NCBI GenBank assembly: GCA_023421395.1
Contig: JAEZTL010000002.1
Coordinates: 62,001 to 126,000, forward strand
DNA: 64,000 nucleotides
From: Bacillota bacterium
GTDB lineage: Bacteria > Bacillota > Clostridia > Christensenellales > Aristaeellaceae
Reading direction: 5' to 3'
Shown: positions 25,770-34,645 of the stretch, piece after piece
Position numbering within the stretch: position 1 is the stretch's first letter
Layout of the letters: every line of letters starts with the position of its first letter
Notes under the pieces: generated by a model
The model's input: the letters and a program-made list of their open reading frames with translations, nothing else
Database searches by the model: none
What the model was told of the DNA's origin: nothing
Translations under genes and position numbers: made by a program

Positions 25770-28370
25770 TTATGTCTCCGGCACAATTTCGCCAGCAAAT
25801 TCTGCGATCAGCGCCCGGAGCGGCTGGTAGTGTTCGTAGAACACGGTGATAAAGTCGCCCTTCCTGGCCCCCCGGATCGCTCGTTCCAGCGCCTCCTTCT
25901 CCGACAGGACCACCTCCACATCGCCTGCCTCGGCTTTTTCGGCGGCGCGCTTCAGAATGTTTGCCACCTCGCCTGCCGTGCGCCCGCGCCTGTCCTCGTC
26001 CTCCTTGACGATGATCCTGTCAAAGTGCGCTCCGCACAGCGCGCCAACTCTTGAGATCGCCTCGTCGCGGCGGTCTCCCGGCACCCCCACCACGCCCACC
26101 AGCCGTCTGGCGCCCTGTCCTTTGAGAAAGCGGATCACCTGCTCGTACCCGGCCTCGTTGTGCCCATAATCCAGCATGATCTTATAGCCGCCCATTTCAA
26201 AGATGTTGAAGCGGCCGGGGTTGTCCGCCTCGTCGGGTTGAAAGCGCGTCAGCGCCTCGCGAATGCGCGCGTCCGGTACGCCCAGCGCCAGGAGCGCCGC
26301 CGACGCGGCCATCGCGTTTTCAACGTTGCAGGCGGCTTTCCCGCCGTAACAGATGGGAATATCGACGACGTTTGCAATAACGCGCGCCGCCTCGCCCTCG
26401 CACGCGGTGATCGCGCCGCCCATAAGACGCATCGCCCGGCCGCCCCGCTCGGTGTGTTTCACCACCAGGGGATTCTTTTCATCCTTGGAAAAAAGCAGGA
26501 TGCCGCATCGGGCGCGGTCGATGAAATACTGTGCCATCGGGTCGTCCGCGTTGAGCACCGCCCACCCGCCGGGCTTCACGGCCTCTACCACCAGCGCCTT
26601 GGCGCTTGCGATGTCCTCAAGGGTATCGAGGCCATCCTGCCCCAGATGGTCGTCGGAGACGTTGGTCACGACGGCCACGTCCGCCAAATCGTACCCCAGG
26701 CCCCGCCGGACGATGCCGCCCCGGGCAGTCTCCAGCACCGCCGCCTCCACCTCCGGCCGGGACAGGAGCGCCGCCGCGCTCAGCGCGCCGGTATTGTCGC
26801 CAGGGGCGATCAACCTGTCGCCGACGAAAATCCCGCCTGTCGTGGTCATGCCCACCGAAAGCCCCGTTTCCCGGAGCCCACGGGCAATCAGCCGGACGGT
26901 CGTGGTCTTGCCGTTGGTGCCGGTGACGGACACGATGGGCACGGAAGCAGGGCTTCCCTCCGGAAACAGCATCGAAAGGATATCCCGCGCCACATCCCGG
27001 GGTTCGCCCTCCGATGGCATGAGGTGCATCCTGAGCCCCGGCCCGGCGTTGACTTCCAGGACCGCGCCGCCGCCCTCCGCGATCGGAACGCCGATGTCGG
27101 CGGCCGCAAGGTCAATGCCCGCCACGTCCAGTCCCAGCGCCTCGGCGGCGCGGACCGCAAGCGCCGCGTTCTCCGGATGGATAAAATCGACCGACCGGGC
27201 CGTGCCGCCGGTGGACAGGTTGGCGTTTTTACGCAGCAGTATGCGGGTGCCCTCGGCGGGCACGCTGGAGGGCGAGAGCCCGCCCTCGTGCAGAAGGCGC
27301 ACGGCTGTTTCGTCCAGCTGGATCCGGGTCAGCGGTTTTTCATGACCTTCGCCCCGGAGCGGGTTTTGGTTCTCGCGTTCTACCAGCGACCGGATTGTAT
27401 GAAGACCATCGCCCACCACCTGCGGCGGTCTGCGCTCCGCCACCGCCGAGACCTTGCCATCCACCACCAGCACCCGGTAGTCCCGGCCCGCGATATATTT
27501 CTCCACCAGTGCCGCGTGGCTGAGATCCAGCACCCTTTCGCAGGCCTCGGCCACCTGCCGCGCGCTCTGGAGGCAGAGCGCCACGCCGCGCCCATGGTTG
27601 CCGTCCAGCGGTTTTACCACCACCGGATAGCCCATCGCCTCCGCTGCGGCCACCGCCTCCTGCGGGGAATGGGCCACGGCGCCTTCGGGCACCGGGATGC
27701 CCAGCGCGGAGAGGATTTCCTTGGTCAACTGCTTGTCCGAGGCCGCGTCCACCGCGACGCAGCTGGGTGCGTCCGTCAGCGAAGCCTCGACGCGGCGCGC
27801 ATATTTGCCGTACCCCAGCTGGATCAGGCTGCCGCCAAGATGCGTCGCCGGGATCTCCCGGCGCGCGGCCTCGTTCAGGATCGCGCGGGTGCTGGGGCCC
27901 GGATCCGTCTTCGACGCCAGTGCGTGAAGCGTCTCCATCTCCGCGCCGACCTCCGCCGCCTCGCCGTTCCACAGCGTTTGAAGAAGCCGGACCGCCGCGC
28001 GGGCACATGCCGCGGCCAGCGGTTCGTTTTCATACCGGAACACGATCCGGTACGAAAGCCCCTCGCGCTGCCGCGTCTTGCCAAAGGCCACATCATAGCC
28101 CAGCATAAACTGCATCTCCAAAATCACGTGCTCGGTTACGTGGGGAAGATAGGTACCCTCCTTCAGCCGTTCGATAAATCCGCCCTCCCGCCCCAGCGCG
28201 CAGCGATGCGCCTTGAGTCCCGGCAGCGCGTTTAGCAGCGCCTCGTTAAAGCCGGGACGGCCGGAAGTCGGCGCGTCTTCATCGCTCTCCAGTTCCACTT
28301 CCAGTTTTACCACCGGTTTCAGGCAAAAGATGTTTCGCCCTCGAAAGGCCTTGATGGAAAGGATTTTCAA
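25770..28370 (-). CDS. cphA: Cyanophycin synthetase
   Basis: This 866-residue enzyme builds multi-L-arginyl-poly-L-aspartate from Asp, Arg and ATP. It has the usual three parts: an N-terminal domain (about residues 1-165), an ATP-grasp domain (about 180-460, with GYPVVVKPLDGNHGRGVAL and VLEVNAGPGLRMHL) and a Mur-ligase-like domain with P-loop VTGTNGKTTTVR (about residues 476-487) and ETARGGIVRRGLGYD. The length is standard for CphA1. It is the last gene of a minus-strand operon iadA-cphB-cphA, so synthesis and breakdown enzymes are co-expressed. The polymer would be a nitrogen, carbon and energy store in the cytoplasm. Confidence 0.96.
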   Translation of the reverse strand: MKILSIKAFRGRNIFCLKPVVKLEVELESDEDAPTSGRPGFNEALLNALPGLKAHRCALGREGGFIERLKEGTYLPHVTEHVILEMQFMLGYDVAFGKTRQREGLSYRIVFRYENEPLAAACARAAVRLLQTLWNGEAAEVGAEMETLHALASKTDPGPSTRAILNEAARREIPATHLGGSLIQLGYGKYARRVEASLTDAPSCVAVDAASDKQLTKEILSALGIPVPEGAVAHSPQEAVAAAEAMGYPVVVKPLDGNHGRGVALCLQSARQVAEACERVLDLSHAALVEKYIAGRDYRVLVVDGKVSAVAERRPPQVVGDGLHTIRSLVERENQNPLRGEGHEKPLTRIQLDETAVRLLHEGGLSPSSVPAEGTRILLRKNANLSTGGTARSVDFIHPENAALAVRAAEALGLDVAGIDLAAADIGVPIAEGGGAVLEVNAGPGLRMHLMPSEGEPRDVARDILSMLFPEGSPASVPIVSVTGTNGKTTTVRLIARGLRETGLSVGMTTTGGIFVGDRLIAPGDNTGALSAAALLSRPEVEAAVLETARGGIVRRGLGYDLADVAVVTNVSDDHLGQDGLDTLEDIASAKALVVEAVKPGGWAVLNADDPMAQYFIDRARCGILLFSKDEKNPLVVKHTERGGRAMRLMGGAITACEGEAARVIANVVDIPICYGGKAACNVENAMAASAALLALGVPDARIREALTRFQPDEADNPGRFNIFEMGGYKIMLDYGHNEAGYEQVIRFLKGQGARRLVGVVGVPGDRRDEAISRVGALCGAHFDRIIVKEDEDRRGRTAGEVANILKRAAEKAEAGDVEVVLSEKEALERAIRGARKGDFITVFYEHYQPLRALIAEFAGEIVPET

Positions 28371-28391
28371 GCGGACAACCTCCGAATCCTG

Positions 28392-29222
28392 TTATTGCCG
28401 CGTCTCGGCGGTATCGGCCTTTTCGGGTCTTCGCACCGCGCGGGTCTTCATATCATAGCCGTACCCCTTGGGCAGCACGTGCAGCGTCACGCCTTCGATG
28501 GCGAGAATCTCATTGGGTGCGAGCTCGGAAACATTGGATTCCCGGATGGAAACACCGTCGATCACGGTAACGGCGCTGGAGCCGAGCACAAAAAAACAGG
28601 CGTCCGGCTCAATGCGGATGGCGGTGTCCTCGTCGATGCCGATGCCCAGCACATGCGGATTCTCCGCCACGCCGCAGAGCAGTCGTCCCAGCCTTCCCCG
28701 CTGTGCAAAGTGCTGGTCGATCAGCGCCTGCTCGATCAGCCCCAGCCCCGGCGCCATCTTGAGCGTACACTTTCGGGCCGGATCGTTATTCAGGCCGTCG
28801 GTGATCATGGTGCTGCTCAGCGCGGATGCGCCGGCGCTGGTGCCCGCCACCAACGCACCGCGGCGATACGCCTCCATCAACGCCTGGTACGCGCGCGTGC
28901 CGCCCAGGATGCTGGTAATGCGCAGCTGGTCGCCGCCAGTAAAGAACACGGCGTCCGCCTGCCGCAGCGCCTTCGCCGCCTCCGGGCTTTCCGCCTGGCT
29001 TCGGCTGTCAATCCGCACCGCTTGGGCGTCCTTCGCCCCCAGCTTCAGAAACAGCGTCCGGTAATCCGCGCCGGCTTCCTCCGGATGCTCGGTCGCGGTG
29101 GTCACCACCAGCATTCGCCCGCCATCCGCAAGCCGCACGGCCTCCCGGAGGATCTCCATCTCCCCGTCCTTGTCCTCCGCGCCGCCGATGATGAGCAGAC
29201 GTCCCCTGACTCGCTCGCCCAT
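28392..29222 (-). CDS. cphB: Cyanophycinase
   Basis: This 276-residue serine exopeptidase of family S51 cleaves cyanophycin to beta-Asp-Arg dipeptides. The nucleophile lies in GTSAGAS (about residues 125-131); FFTGGDQLRI (about residues 93-102) and the region GLGLIEQALIDQHFAQRGR with the conserved Asp-Gln-His are also typical. No signal peptide is seen, which points to an intracellular enzyme acting on the cell's own granules, in contrast to the secreted CphE. It is cotranscribed with iadA and cphA and lies 21 bp before cphA. Confidence 0.95.
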   Translation of the reverse strand: MGERVRGRLLIIGGAEDKDGEMEILREAVRLADGGRMLVVTTATEHPEEAGADYRTLFLKLGAKDAQAVRIDSRSQAESPEAAKALRQADAVFFTGGDQLRITSILGGTRAYQALMEAYRRGALVAGTSAGASALSSTMITDGLNNDPARKCTLKMAPGLGLIEQALIDQHFAQRGRLGRLLCGVAENPHVLGIGIDEDTAIRIEPDACFFVLGSSAVTVIDGVSIRESNVSELAPNEILAIEGVTLHVLPKGYGYDMKTRAVRRPEKADTAETRQ

Positions 29223-29288
29223 CGCTTCACCCCTCTTACGCTACGGCGGATATTCTCCCCGGCCGTTTTTTGAAACATGCGCCCGCCT

Positions 29289-30419
29289 TCATGCCTCATA
29301 TTGGCCTTTCATCCGGCAAATGCCATGTTCGACGGCAATCCGGCCCTTCAGAATCAGCCATTCGATGGAAAAGTCCGGCCCGAGCACCAGGACGTCCGCA
29401 TCGCCACCCGCTTCGAGCGCGCCTTTTTCCGGGTATAGCCCCAGCCGCCGCGCAGGGTTCTCCGACGCCGCGGCAAGCGCCGCCTCCAAGCCTCTTTCGC
29501 GGGCGCAGGCGATGAAATCCCGAAAAAAATCGCCGGGATGGCCGCGTCCGTCGGCGCTTTGCGGGTTGGTGCCGCCCGCGTCGGATGAGAGCGTGATCGC
29601 GCTTAGTGGCACGCCCCGGCCGAGGAGATACGAAAGCGCCGCCGGCGCGCCCAGGCCCTTGCCCGGCGGCTGCCCGGCGGTGAGATCCACAAAGCCGCCG
29701 CCCTTGGCGTATTCCGCGCCTTCGGCCAGCAGCGTGCGGTTCCGGTTGATGTGGGTTGGCACGAACATCTCCACCGGAAATTCGCTCTCCCCAATCAGCG
29801 CGCGCAATGGGTCTAGGCCCTTTCGGCCGTCCCCCACATGCAGGTGTACCACCCCCGCCTTTCGCCCCAGCATCGCGCCCAGCTTTACCTCCCAGGCGAG
29901 CTGCCGGAGCATCTCAAGATTCGGATGGGAGGACCGGTAATCGGAGATGGCCACCTCTCCCGCGCCGATCACCTTTTCCACATATACCAGGTCATGGAGC
30001 ACCCGCCCGGTCAGCGTGTCCGTCGGCAGGGCATAGCTGCCGGTGTAGATGCGGGTGGTCAGCCCCTCGTCCTCCAGCGCCCGCGCCTTTGCAAGGAGCG
30101 CGGGCACGCCGCGCGTCACGCCGTCCGCGCCGAGCAGGCCCACCACCGTGCCGATGCCCGCCAGTTCGATCTCCGAGGCCATAATCTCCGGGATACGGCT
30201 GCGCGGCCCGGCTTCGCCCCCCGCGCCCAGAATGTGCATGTGCTGGTCCACCAGCGCCGGACAGACCGCGCGGCCCTGACAATCGATCACCTGAACATCA
30301 TACTCCTGCGCGGGTGGAATACCCGGCCGGAGCGCGAGGATCTTGCCCGCAGCGATCAGGAGATCTCTTCGCCCCAGATGGCGGGGCGCGTAGCAGTCGG
30401 CGTTTTTGATCAGCAGCAT
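29289..30419 (-). CDS. iadA: Beta-aspartyl (isoaspartyl) dipeptidase
   Basis: This 376-residue metallo-amidohydrolase has ligands His60 and His62 in VDQHMHILG, followed by VVHLHVGDG and FVPTHINRN (about residues 195-235) and the catalytic Asp in ITLSSDAGG (about residue 285). IadA hydrolyses beta-aspartyl dipeptides. In this operon its natural substrate should be beta-Asp-Arg released by the cyanophycinase, giving free Asp and Arg. It is the first gene of iadA-cphB-cphA on the minus strand. Confidence 0.93.
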   Translation of the reverse strand: MLLIKNADCYAPRHLGRRDLLIAAGKILALRPGIPPAQEYDVQVIDCQGRAVCPALVDQHMHILGAGGEAGPRSRIPEIMASEIELAGIGTVVGLLGADGVTRGVPALLAKARALEDEGLTTRIYTGSYALPTDTLTGRVLHDLVYVEKVIGAGEVAISDYRSSHPNLEMLRQLAWEVKLGAMLGRKAGVVHLHVGDGRKGLDPLRALIGESEFPVEMFVPTHINRNRTLLAEGAEYAKGGGFVDLTAGQPPGKGLGAPAALSYLLGRGVPLSAITLSSDAGGTNPQSADGRGHPGDFFRDFIACARERGLEAALAAASENPARRLGLYPEKGALEAGGDADVLVLGPDFSIEWLILKGRIAVEHGICRMKGQYEA

Positions 30420-30483
30420 ATGCCCTCCCCACGGCGACGCCGCGCCCGCGCCAAGCGCGCGGGCGCGGAAAATCCGATGTCGA

Positions 30484-31368
30484 TTACGATTCGGTGATCC
30501 GTCCGCCGTTCACATGCATCACCTGGCCTGTGACATAGGCGGAATCCTCGGAGGCCAGGTATACGTAGGCCGGCGCCAGCTCAAAGGGCTGCGCCGCGCG
30601 GCCCAGCGGCGTATTTTTGCCAAATTGCGCGACCTCGCCCTCCGAAAAGCTGGCGGGAATCAGCGGCGTCCAAACCGGTCCCGGCGCCACGCCGTTGACG
30701 CGAATCCCTCGGTTCGCCAGCGACAGCGCGAGCGAACGGGTAAAAGAGACGATCGCACCCTTGGTGGCGGAATAATCGATCAGTCGCTCGCTGCCCTCAT
30801 AAGCGGTGACCGATGTGGTATTGATGATGGAGCCGCCGGGGCGCATGTGGGGCAGCGCCGCCTTGGTGGCAAAAAAGTAGCCGAATACGTTGGTTTCAAA
30901 GGTATCCTTTAACTGCCGGGCAGTGATGTCCTCAATGCTGTTTTGCGGGAACTGTACCGCAATGTTGTTGACCAGCGCATCCAGCCTGCCAAACGCGCCG
31001 GCGGCCTTGTCGACGGCGGCCTTTGCCGCGGCCTCGTCCCGCAGGTCGCAGTCGATCAGGAGGCATTTTCGGCCCTGATCTTCGATCAGACGCCGTGTTT
31101 CCCCGGCGTCCTGGCGCTCGCTCAGGAAGATCACCGCGACATCCGCGCCCTCCTGGGCGAAGGCTGCGGCCACCGCTTGGCCGATGCCGCTGTCGCCTCC
31201 GGTCACAACGGCGGCTTTTCCGGCCAGCTTGCCCGCGGGCCTATAGATGGGGCTGACGGCGATGGGCTTCGGCTCCATCTTCTGCTGACTGCCGGGCTGC
31301 CGGATCTGGTGCTGGGGCGGAAACGTCTCCGGAATGCCGGGTTTTTCCGCGTATGTGGTCTTTTGCAT
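30484..31368 (-). CDS. SDR family oxidoreductase (YhxC/YhdF type)
   Basis: This 294-residue dehydrogenase has a Pro/Gln-rich N-terminal extension of about 45 residues (IPETFPPQHQIRQPGSQQKM) that defines the general-stress-type SDR subgroup. The NAD(P) motif is VVTGGDSGIGQAVA, with Asn in NNIAVQFP and the catalytic YSATKGA. Its substrate is unknown; relatives are induced by stress or sporulation in Bacillus. It lies upstream of the cyanophycin operon on the same strand, separated by a GC hairpin (about 30440-30468), so cotranscription is possible but not certain. Confidence 0.9.
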   Translation of the reverse strand: MQKTTYAEKPGIPETFPPQHQIRQPGSQQKMEPKPIAVSPIYRPAGKLAGKAAVVTGGDSGIGQAVAAAFAQEGADVAVIFLSERQDAGETRRLIEDQGRKCLLIDCDLRDEAAAKAAVDKAAGAFGRLDALVNNIAVQFPQNSIEDITARQLKDTFETNVFGYFFATKAALPHMRPGGSIINTTSVTAYEGSERLIDYSATKGAIVSFTRSLALSLANRGIRVNGVAPGPVWTPLIPASFSEGEVAQFGKNTPLGRAAQPFELAPAYVYLASEDSAYVTGQVMHVNGGRITES

Positions 31369-31431
31369 GGCGCTCCCCTCCGTTTTCTGAATACGCTCAG
31401 TATCCGACGGACGGGGCTGGGCTATGCGCGA

Positions 31432-33438
31432 TCAGTTCAGCGCGGCGCAGGCTGTGACGGCGCGAGCCTCCAGCGCGTCGGCGAGGGCCCGATCATCGCC
31501 GATCGGCGCAGCGCAGGTTTCCCCCTCGCACAGTTGAAAAGCCGGGCCCGGCGCGCCCGGCTCCGGTGCGTCCAGCGCCAGCACCGCATTTTTCAGGTAC
31601 ATCCCGCCCGCGAGGCGAACGGCTCCCTCCAATCGGGCGGAATCACCGGAGGCGCAGCCCACCCTGAGCATGGTATGGCGCGCGCGGAGGATCACCGTCA
31701 GCGCGTGGCAATATCCCGCCGGATACTCCGCGGCTTCCGCGGAGAGGGCCTGAAGCAGCGAACCCAGCAGATCGCGCCATTTCGCCTCCCCGGTGATTGC
31801 GTGGAGGCGGAGGAAAACTTCCGCCGCCAGCGCATTGCCGGAGACCGTCGCGCCGTCCATGTGCTCCTTTGCCCGGTAGACAAGGTCCCCGCCCGCCTCG
31901 CCCAGAAAAAAATCCCCCCGTGCGGGATCATAAAAGCGTTCCAGCATCCCATCGCAGAGCGTCCGCGCCTGCGCCAGATATGCCGGGTTCAAGGTGGCTT
32001 CGTACAGCTCCAGATCCGCCCACGCGAAGGCCGCGTAGTCGGACAGGTGCGCCGGGCCCGCGGCGCGGCCTTCCCGCCAGTAGGCGCGAAGGCCGTCCGG
32101 ACGCTGCAGCTGCTCCGAGAGGAACCGTTGCGCGCCGATCGCCAGCGCCAGCATGTCGGCCCGCTCGAAGGCCCGGGCGGCCAGGGCCAGCGCGCCGATC
32201 GTCAGCGCGTTCCACTCCGTCATGATCTTGTCATCGGTGGGCAGAAGACGGCGCGCGCGGCGATAAGCGGCCATGCGCTCCGCCGCACCGCGCAGTTCCC
32301 CGTCCAGGGGATCCGGCCGGCCGATGCGGTTCGGAACGGACGCGCCCTCGAAATTGCCGTCCTCGTCGATGCCGAAGGCATGGGCAAACCGCCTTCCCAT
32401 CTCCCGGCCCAGCACGCGCTCGCACTCTCCGGGCGTCAGCGCATAAAACGCGCCTTCCCGGCCTTCGCTGTCCGCGTCCTGCGCGGCATAGAATCCGCCG
32501 CCGGGCGCGCGCATGTCGCGCGACAGATAGGAGACAATGCTCCCGGCAACCTCGCGCCAAGCCTCCCGCCGCCTAATCTTGTATGCCTGCGCGTAAGCGT
32601 ACAAGAGCAGCGCGTTGTCGTAGAGCATTTTTTCGAAATGAGGGATCAGCCACTTTCGGTCGGTGGAGTAGCGGCAAAAGCCGCCGCCAAGGTGGTCGAA
32701 CACGCCGCCCTCAGCCATGTGATGCAGCGTCTTCTCCACCATGGTCAGCGCCTCCGGCGCACCCGCGAGCGCGTAGTAGCGCATCAAAAAGACGAGCGTC
32801 GACGGCGTCGGGAACTTTGGCGCGGAGCCGAACCCACCCCAGGCAGGATCGAAGGCGCGCCGAAGCTGTTCAAACGCCCGCTCAGGCAGCCGCGCTTCGG
32901 CGGGGACGTCCGCTTCACCCGCCTTCCCTTCGGATCGGAGATAGCCGTCCAGCGCGCGGCCGGATTCCGTCAGCCCCTTCCGGTCGCCTTTCCAGGCGGC
33001 CGAGGCCGCCGTCAGGATTTCGATCAGCCCGGCGCGGCCGCGAATGCTCCGCTTCGGAAAGTACGTTCCGGTGAAGAACGGCGCCTGGTCCGGCGTCAGG
33101 AGAGCGGTCAGCGGCCAGCCGCCGGAACCCGTCATGGCCTGACAGGCGCGCATGTAGACGGCGTCCACATCCGGCCGCTCCTCCCGATCGACCTTGACCG
33201 GCACGAAATCGCGGTTGAGGATGGACGCGACTTCCTCATCCTCAAAGGATTCCTCCATCATCACGTGGCACCAGTGGCAGGAAGAGTACCCGACGGACAG
33301 GAATACGGGCTTATCCTCCCGGCGCGCCCTTTCAAAGGCGCCTTCCCCCCATTCGCTCCAGAAAACAGGGTTGTGTGCGTGCTTGAGTAGGTAGGGGGAA
33401 TTGCTGTGGATCAGGTCGTTTGTCCTTGCCTCACTCAT
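31432..33438 (-). CDS. Thioredoxin-domain protein, YyaL/DUF255 family
   Basis: This 668-residue cytoplasmic protein has an N-terminal thioredoxin-like domain (about residues 1-165) starting NDLIHSNSPYLLKHAHNPVFW, with SSCHWCHVM carrying a CHWC redox pair (about residue 50). An alpha/alpha toroid resembling N-acylglucosamine epimerases (residues about 190-668) follows. The mammalian homologue is spermatogenesis-associated protein 20; the bacterial function is unknown. I chose the ATG at 33438 because GGGAGA stands 7 nt upstream and it gives the conserved N-terminus; the longer reading adds no conserved sequence. Confidence 0.92.
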   Translation of the reverse strand: MSEARTNDLIHSNSPYLLKHAHNPVFWSEWGEGAFERARREDKPVFLSVGYSSCHWCHVMMEESFEDEEVASILNRDFVPVKVDREERPDVDAVYMRACQAMTGSGGWPLTALLTPDQAPFFTGTYFPKRSIRGRAGLIEILTAASAAWKGDRKGLTESGRALDGYLRSEGKAGEADVPAEARLPERAFEQLRRAFDPAWGGFGSAPKFPTPSTLVFLMRYYALAGAPEALTMVEKTLHHMAEGGVFDHLGGGFCRYSTDRKWLIPHFEKMLYDNALLLYAYAQAYKIRRREAWREVAGSIVSYLSRDMRAPGGGFYAAQDADSEGREGAFYALTPGECERVLGREMGRRFAHAFGIDEDGNFEGASVPNRIGRPDPLDGELRGAAERMAAYRRARRLLPTDDKIMTEWNALTIGALALAARAFERADMLALAIGAQRFLSEQLQRPDGLRAYWREGRAAGPAHLSDYAAFAWADLELYEATLNPAYLAQARTLCDGMLERFYDPARGDFFLGEAGGDLVYRAKEHMDGATVSGNALAAEVFLRLHAITGEAKWRDLLGSLLQALSAEAAEYPAGYCHALTVILRARHTMLRVGCASGDSARLEGAVRLAGGMYLKNAVLALDAPEPGAPGPAFQLCEGETCAAPIGDDRALADALEARAVTACAALN

Positions 33439-33510
33439 GGACTGGTCTCCCTTCCATACCGGTACCCCTAGGTTTTCCCTTCGGCGAGAAATCAAACCCG
33501 CCTTAAAAAC

Positions 33511-33536
33511 AAAATGCGCCGCGTGACCGCGGCGCA
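33511..33536 (-). terminator. Terminator of the 39-aa protein gene
   Basis: TGCGCCGCG (33515-33523) pairs with CGCGGCGCA (33528-33536); on the minus strand a T-run follows. Confidence 0.75.
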
Positions 33537-33564
33537 AAAGCGCTATGAAAAAACCGCGCCGGGA

Positions 33565-33684
33565 TTACTTTTCATCCTCCGGTTCGAGACAACCCTGGGA
33601 AAATTCAGCGGAACAGGCCATCGCTTCGAAGTCGGCCTCCTGGCTCACAACCTTCGCCTCATCGGGATTGGGCTGGTGCTTCAT
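33565..33684 (-). CDS. Small acidic protein, 39 aa
   Basis: I see a short coding unit from ATG 33684 to TAA 33565. It begins MKHQPNPDEAKVVSQEADFE, is acidic and holds two cysteines (about residues 24 and 32). Support: AGGAGGG 7 nt before the ATG, a start/stop pair in good codon use, and a terminator just downstream. I do not recognise the family. It lies between yyaL and a TfoX-C protein. It could be a small stress or sporulation protein; that is only a guess. Confidence 0.55.
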   Translation of the reverse strand: MKHQPNPDEAKVVSQEADFEAMACSAEFSQGCLEPEDEK

Positions 33685-33759
33685 GGTTCATCCCTCCTGC
33701 TCTTTTGACCGTTATATACCGTGGCCGCGGAGGGTTGAAACATTTCGCCGTCCGGCGCA

Positions 33760-34014
33760 TCAGAGGCCCGCGAAAAATGCCCGGAGCGAACGCCGCGCCT
33801 CGTCGTCCAGAAGCTTATCCGGAATGCCGCGCACCGCACCCTCGAGGCCGTACAGCATGTGCAGGCACGCGCCCGGATCCACCGCCGCGCGAATGCGCAA
33901 AAACGCCTCCCGCGCGCCCATTTGGCGCAGTTGCTCGGGCGTCGATACGCCAATCTCCAGAAGGTTTTTCTCCAGCACCTTGCCCACGTTGGGCAGGCCG
34001 CTCAATTCTCCCAT
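33760..34014 (-). CDS. TfoX/Sxy C-terminal domain protein
   Basis: This is a small helical protein of about 84 residues starting GELSGLPNVGKVLEKNLLEIGV and continuing STPEQLRQMGAREAFLRI, the helix-hairpin-helix pattern of the TfoX_C domain. The N-terminal TfoX domain is absent. Full-length TfoX/Sxy controls competence in Gammaproteobacteria; free-standing TfoX_C proteins occur widely in Firmicutes without a defined role. A start at 34029 (five residues longer) is possible; the ATG at 34014 has GGGGTG at better spacing. Confidence 0.82.
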   Translation of the reverse strand: MGELSGLPNVGKVLEKNLLEIGVSTPEQLRQMGAREAFLRIRAAVDPGACLHMLYGLEGAVRGIPDKLLDDEARRSLRAFFAGL

Positions 34015-34145
34015 GCCCACACCCCGCATTCGTTTTCATCATCCACAAGCGGCATTATAGCATAGCCGCGCGACGTGATAAAGGGGGCGGCGATTCTCCG
34101 GCAAAAAATCCCGGGCGCGCATACCCGGCGCGCCCGGCTCCCGCG

Positions 34146-34314
34146 CCTCATACCAAGCCAAAAATAGTCATTATTCCGAAGGGCCGAAAGGTTTTCGGTG
34201 CAGAACAAGGAGCCGGAGCGATCAATAGCAGCGCTATTTTGAGCGGAAGACGACATGGTTCTGCGCGAAAAGGCCCGGCCCAACAAAGAATGAATGCTTG
34301 AGATTGGTATCAGG
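34146..34314. mobile_element. MITE-like repeat, copy 1
   Basis: A 169-bp non-coding segment bounded by CCTCATACCA (34146-34155) and TGGTATCAGG (34305-34314), which are inverted copies at 9 of 10 positions. Its interior (AACAAGGAGCC, GCAGCGCT, TGAGCG, GTTC-GCG) recurs at 60116-60309. No transposase is encoded. The right end supplies the stop codon of the small gene at 34310. Confidence 0.6.
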
Positions 34315-34471
34315 AGGGCGGCTGGTCGTGGGTCGCGTAGAGGCTGGCATAGCTTTCGTCCTCGTCCTCATTCTGCGGAAGCGAAGGCATCAGCCCGGTA
34401 CATTCGGTGGCGGACGCAACCCTGGACAGCTCGTAAAACGGATCCCTCTTTCTCTTCCTGACCCCTTTCAT
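34310..34471 (-). CDS. Small conserved-looking protein, 53 aa
   Basis: This 53-residue protein begins MKGVRKRKRDPFYELSRVAS and contains TECTGLMPSLPQNEDED. The basic start, a central ECTGLMP element and an acidic tail resemble short hypothetical proteins I associate with clostridial genomes; I cannot name a function. GGGAGGTG lies 7 nt before the ATG. The stop TGA is formed by the terminal repeat of the MITE-like element, so the last residues may differ from relatives without the insertion. Confidence 0.6.
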   Translation of the reverse strand: MKGVRKRKRDPFYELSRVASATECTGLMPSLPQNEDEDESYASLYATHDQPPS

Positions 34472-34645
34472 GAAAACACCTCCCGCCGATATTGTCCCCG
34501 CCGCGCACCGGAGCATACCACGGCGGGTGGCACATTCACAGGTATGCCGCGCCGTCCGGCGGCGTCCCGGGCGGCGCGGCACTTGCCTGGCGAAAGGATC
34601 AAAATATCCGCGCCGGATGGCCCGGCGCGGATATTTTTGCACAAA

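Noticed and set aside
26160..28235. 691-codon plus-strand frame over cphA
   Set aside because: cphA is complete with all motifs; the antisense frame is a codon-bias artefact.
30943..33390. 815-codon plus-strand frame over yyaL and the SDR gene
   Set aside because: Spans two real genes on the other strand, Arg/Gln/Pro-rich, no domain.
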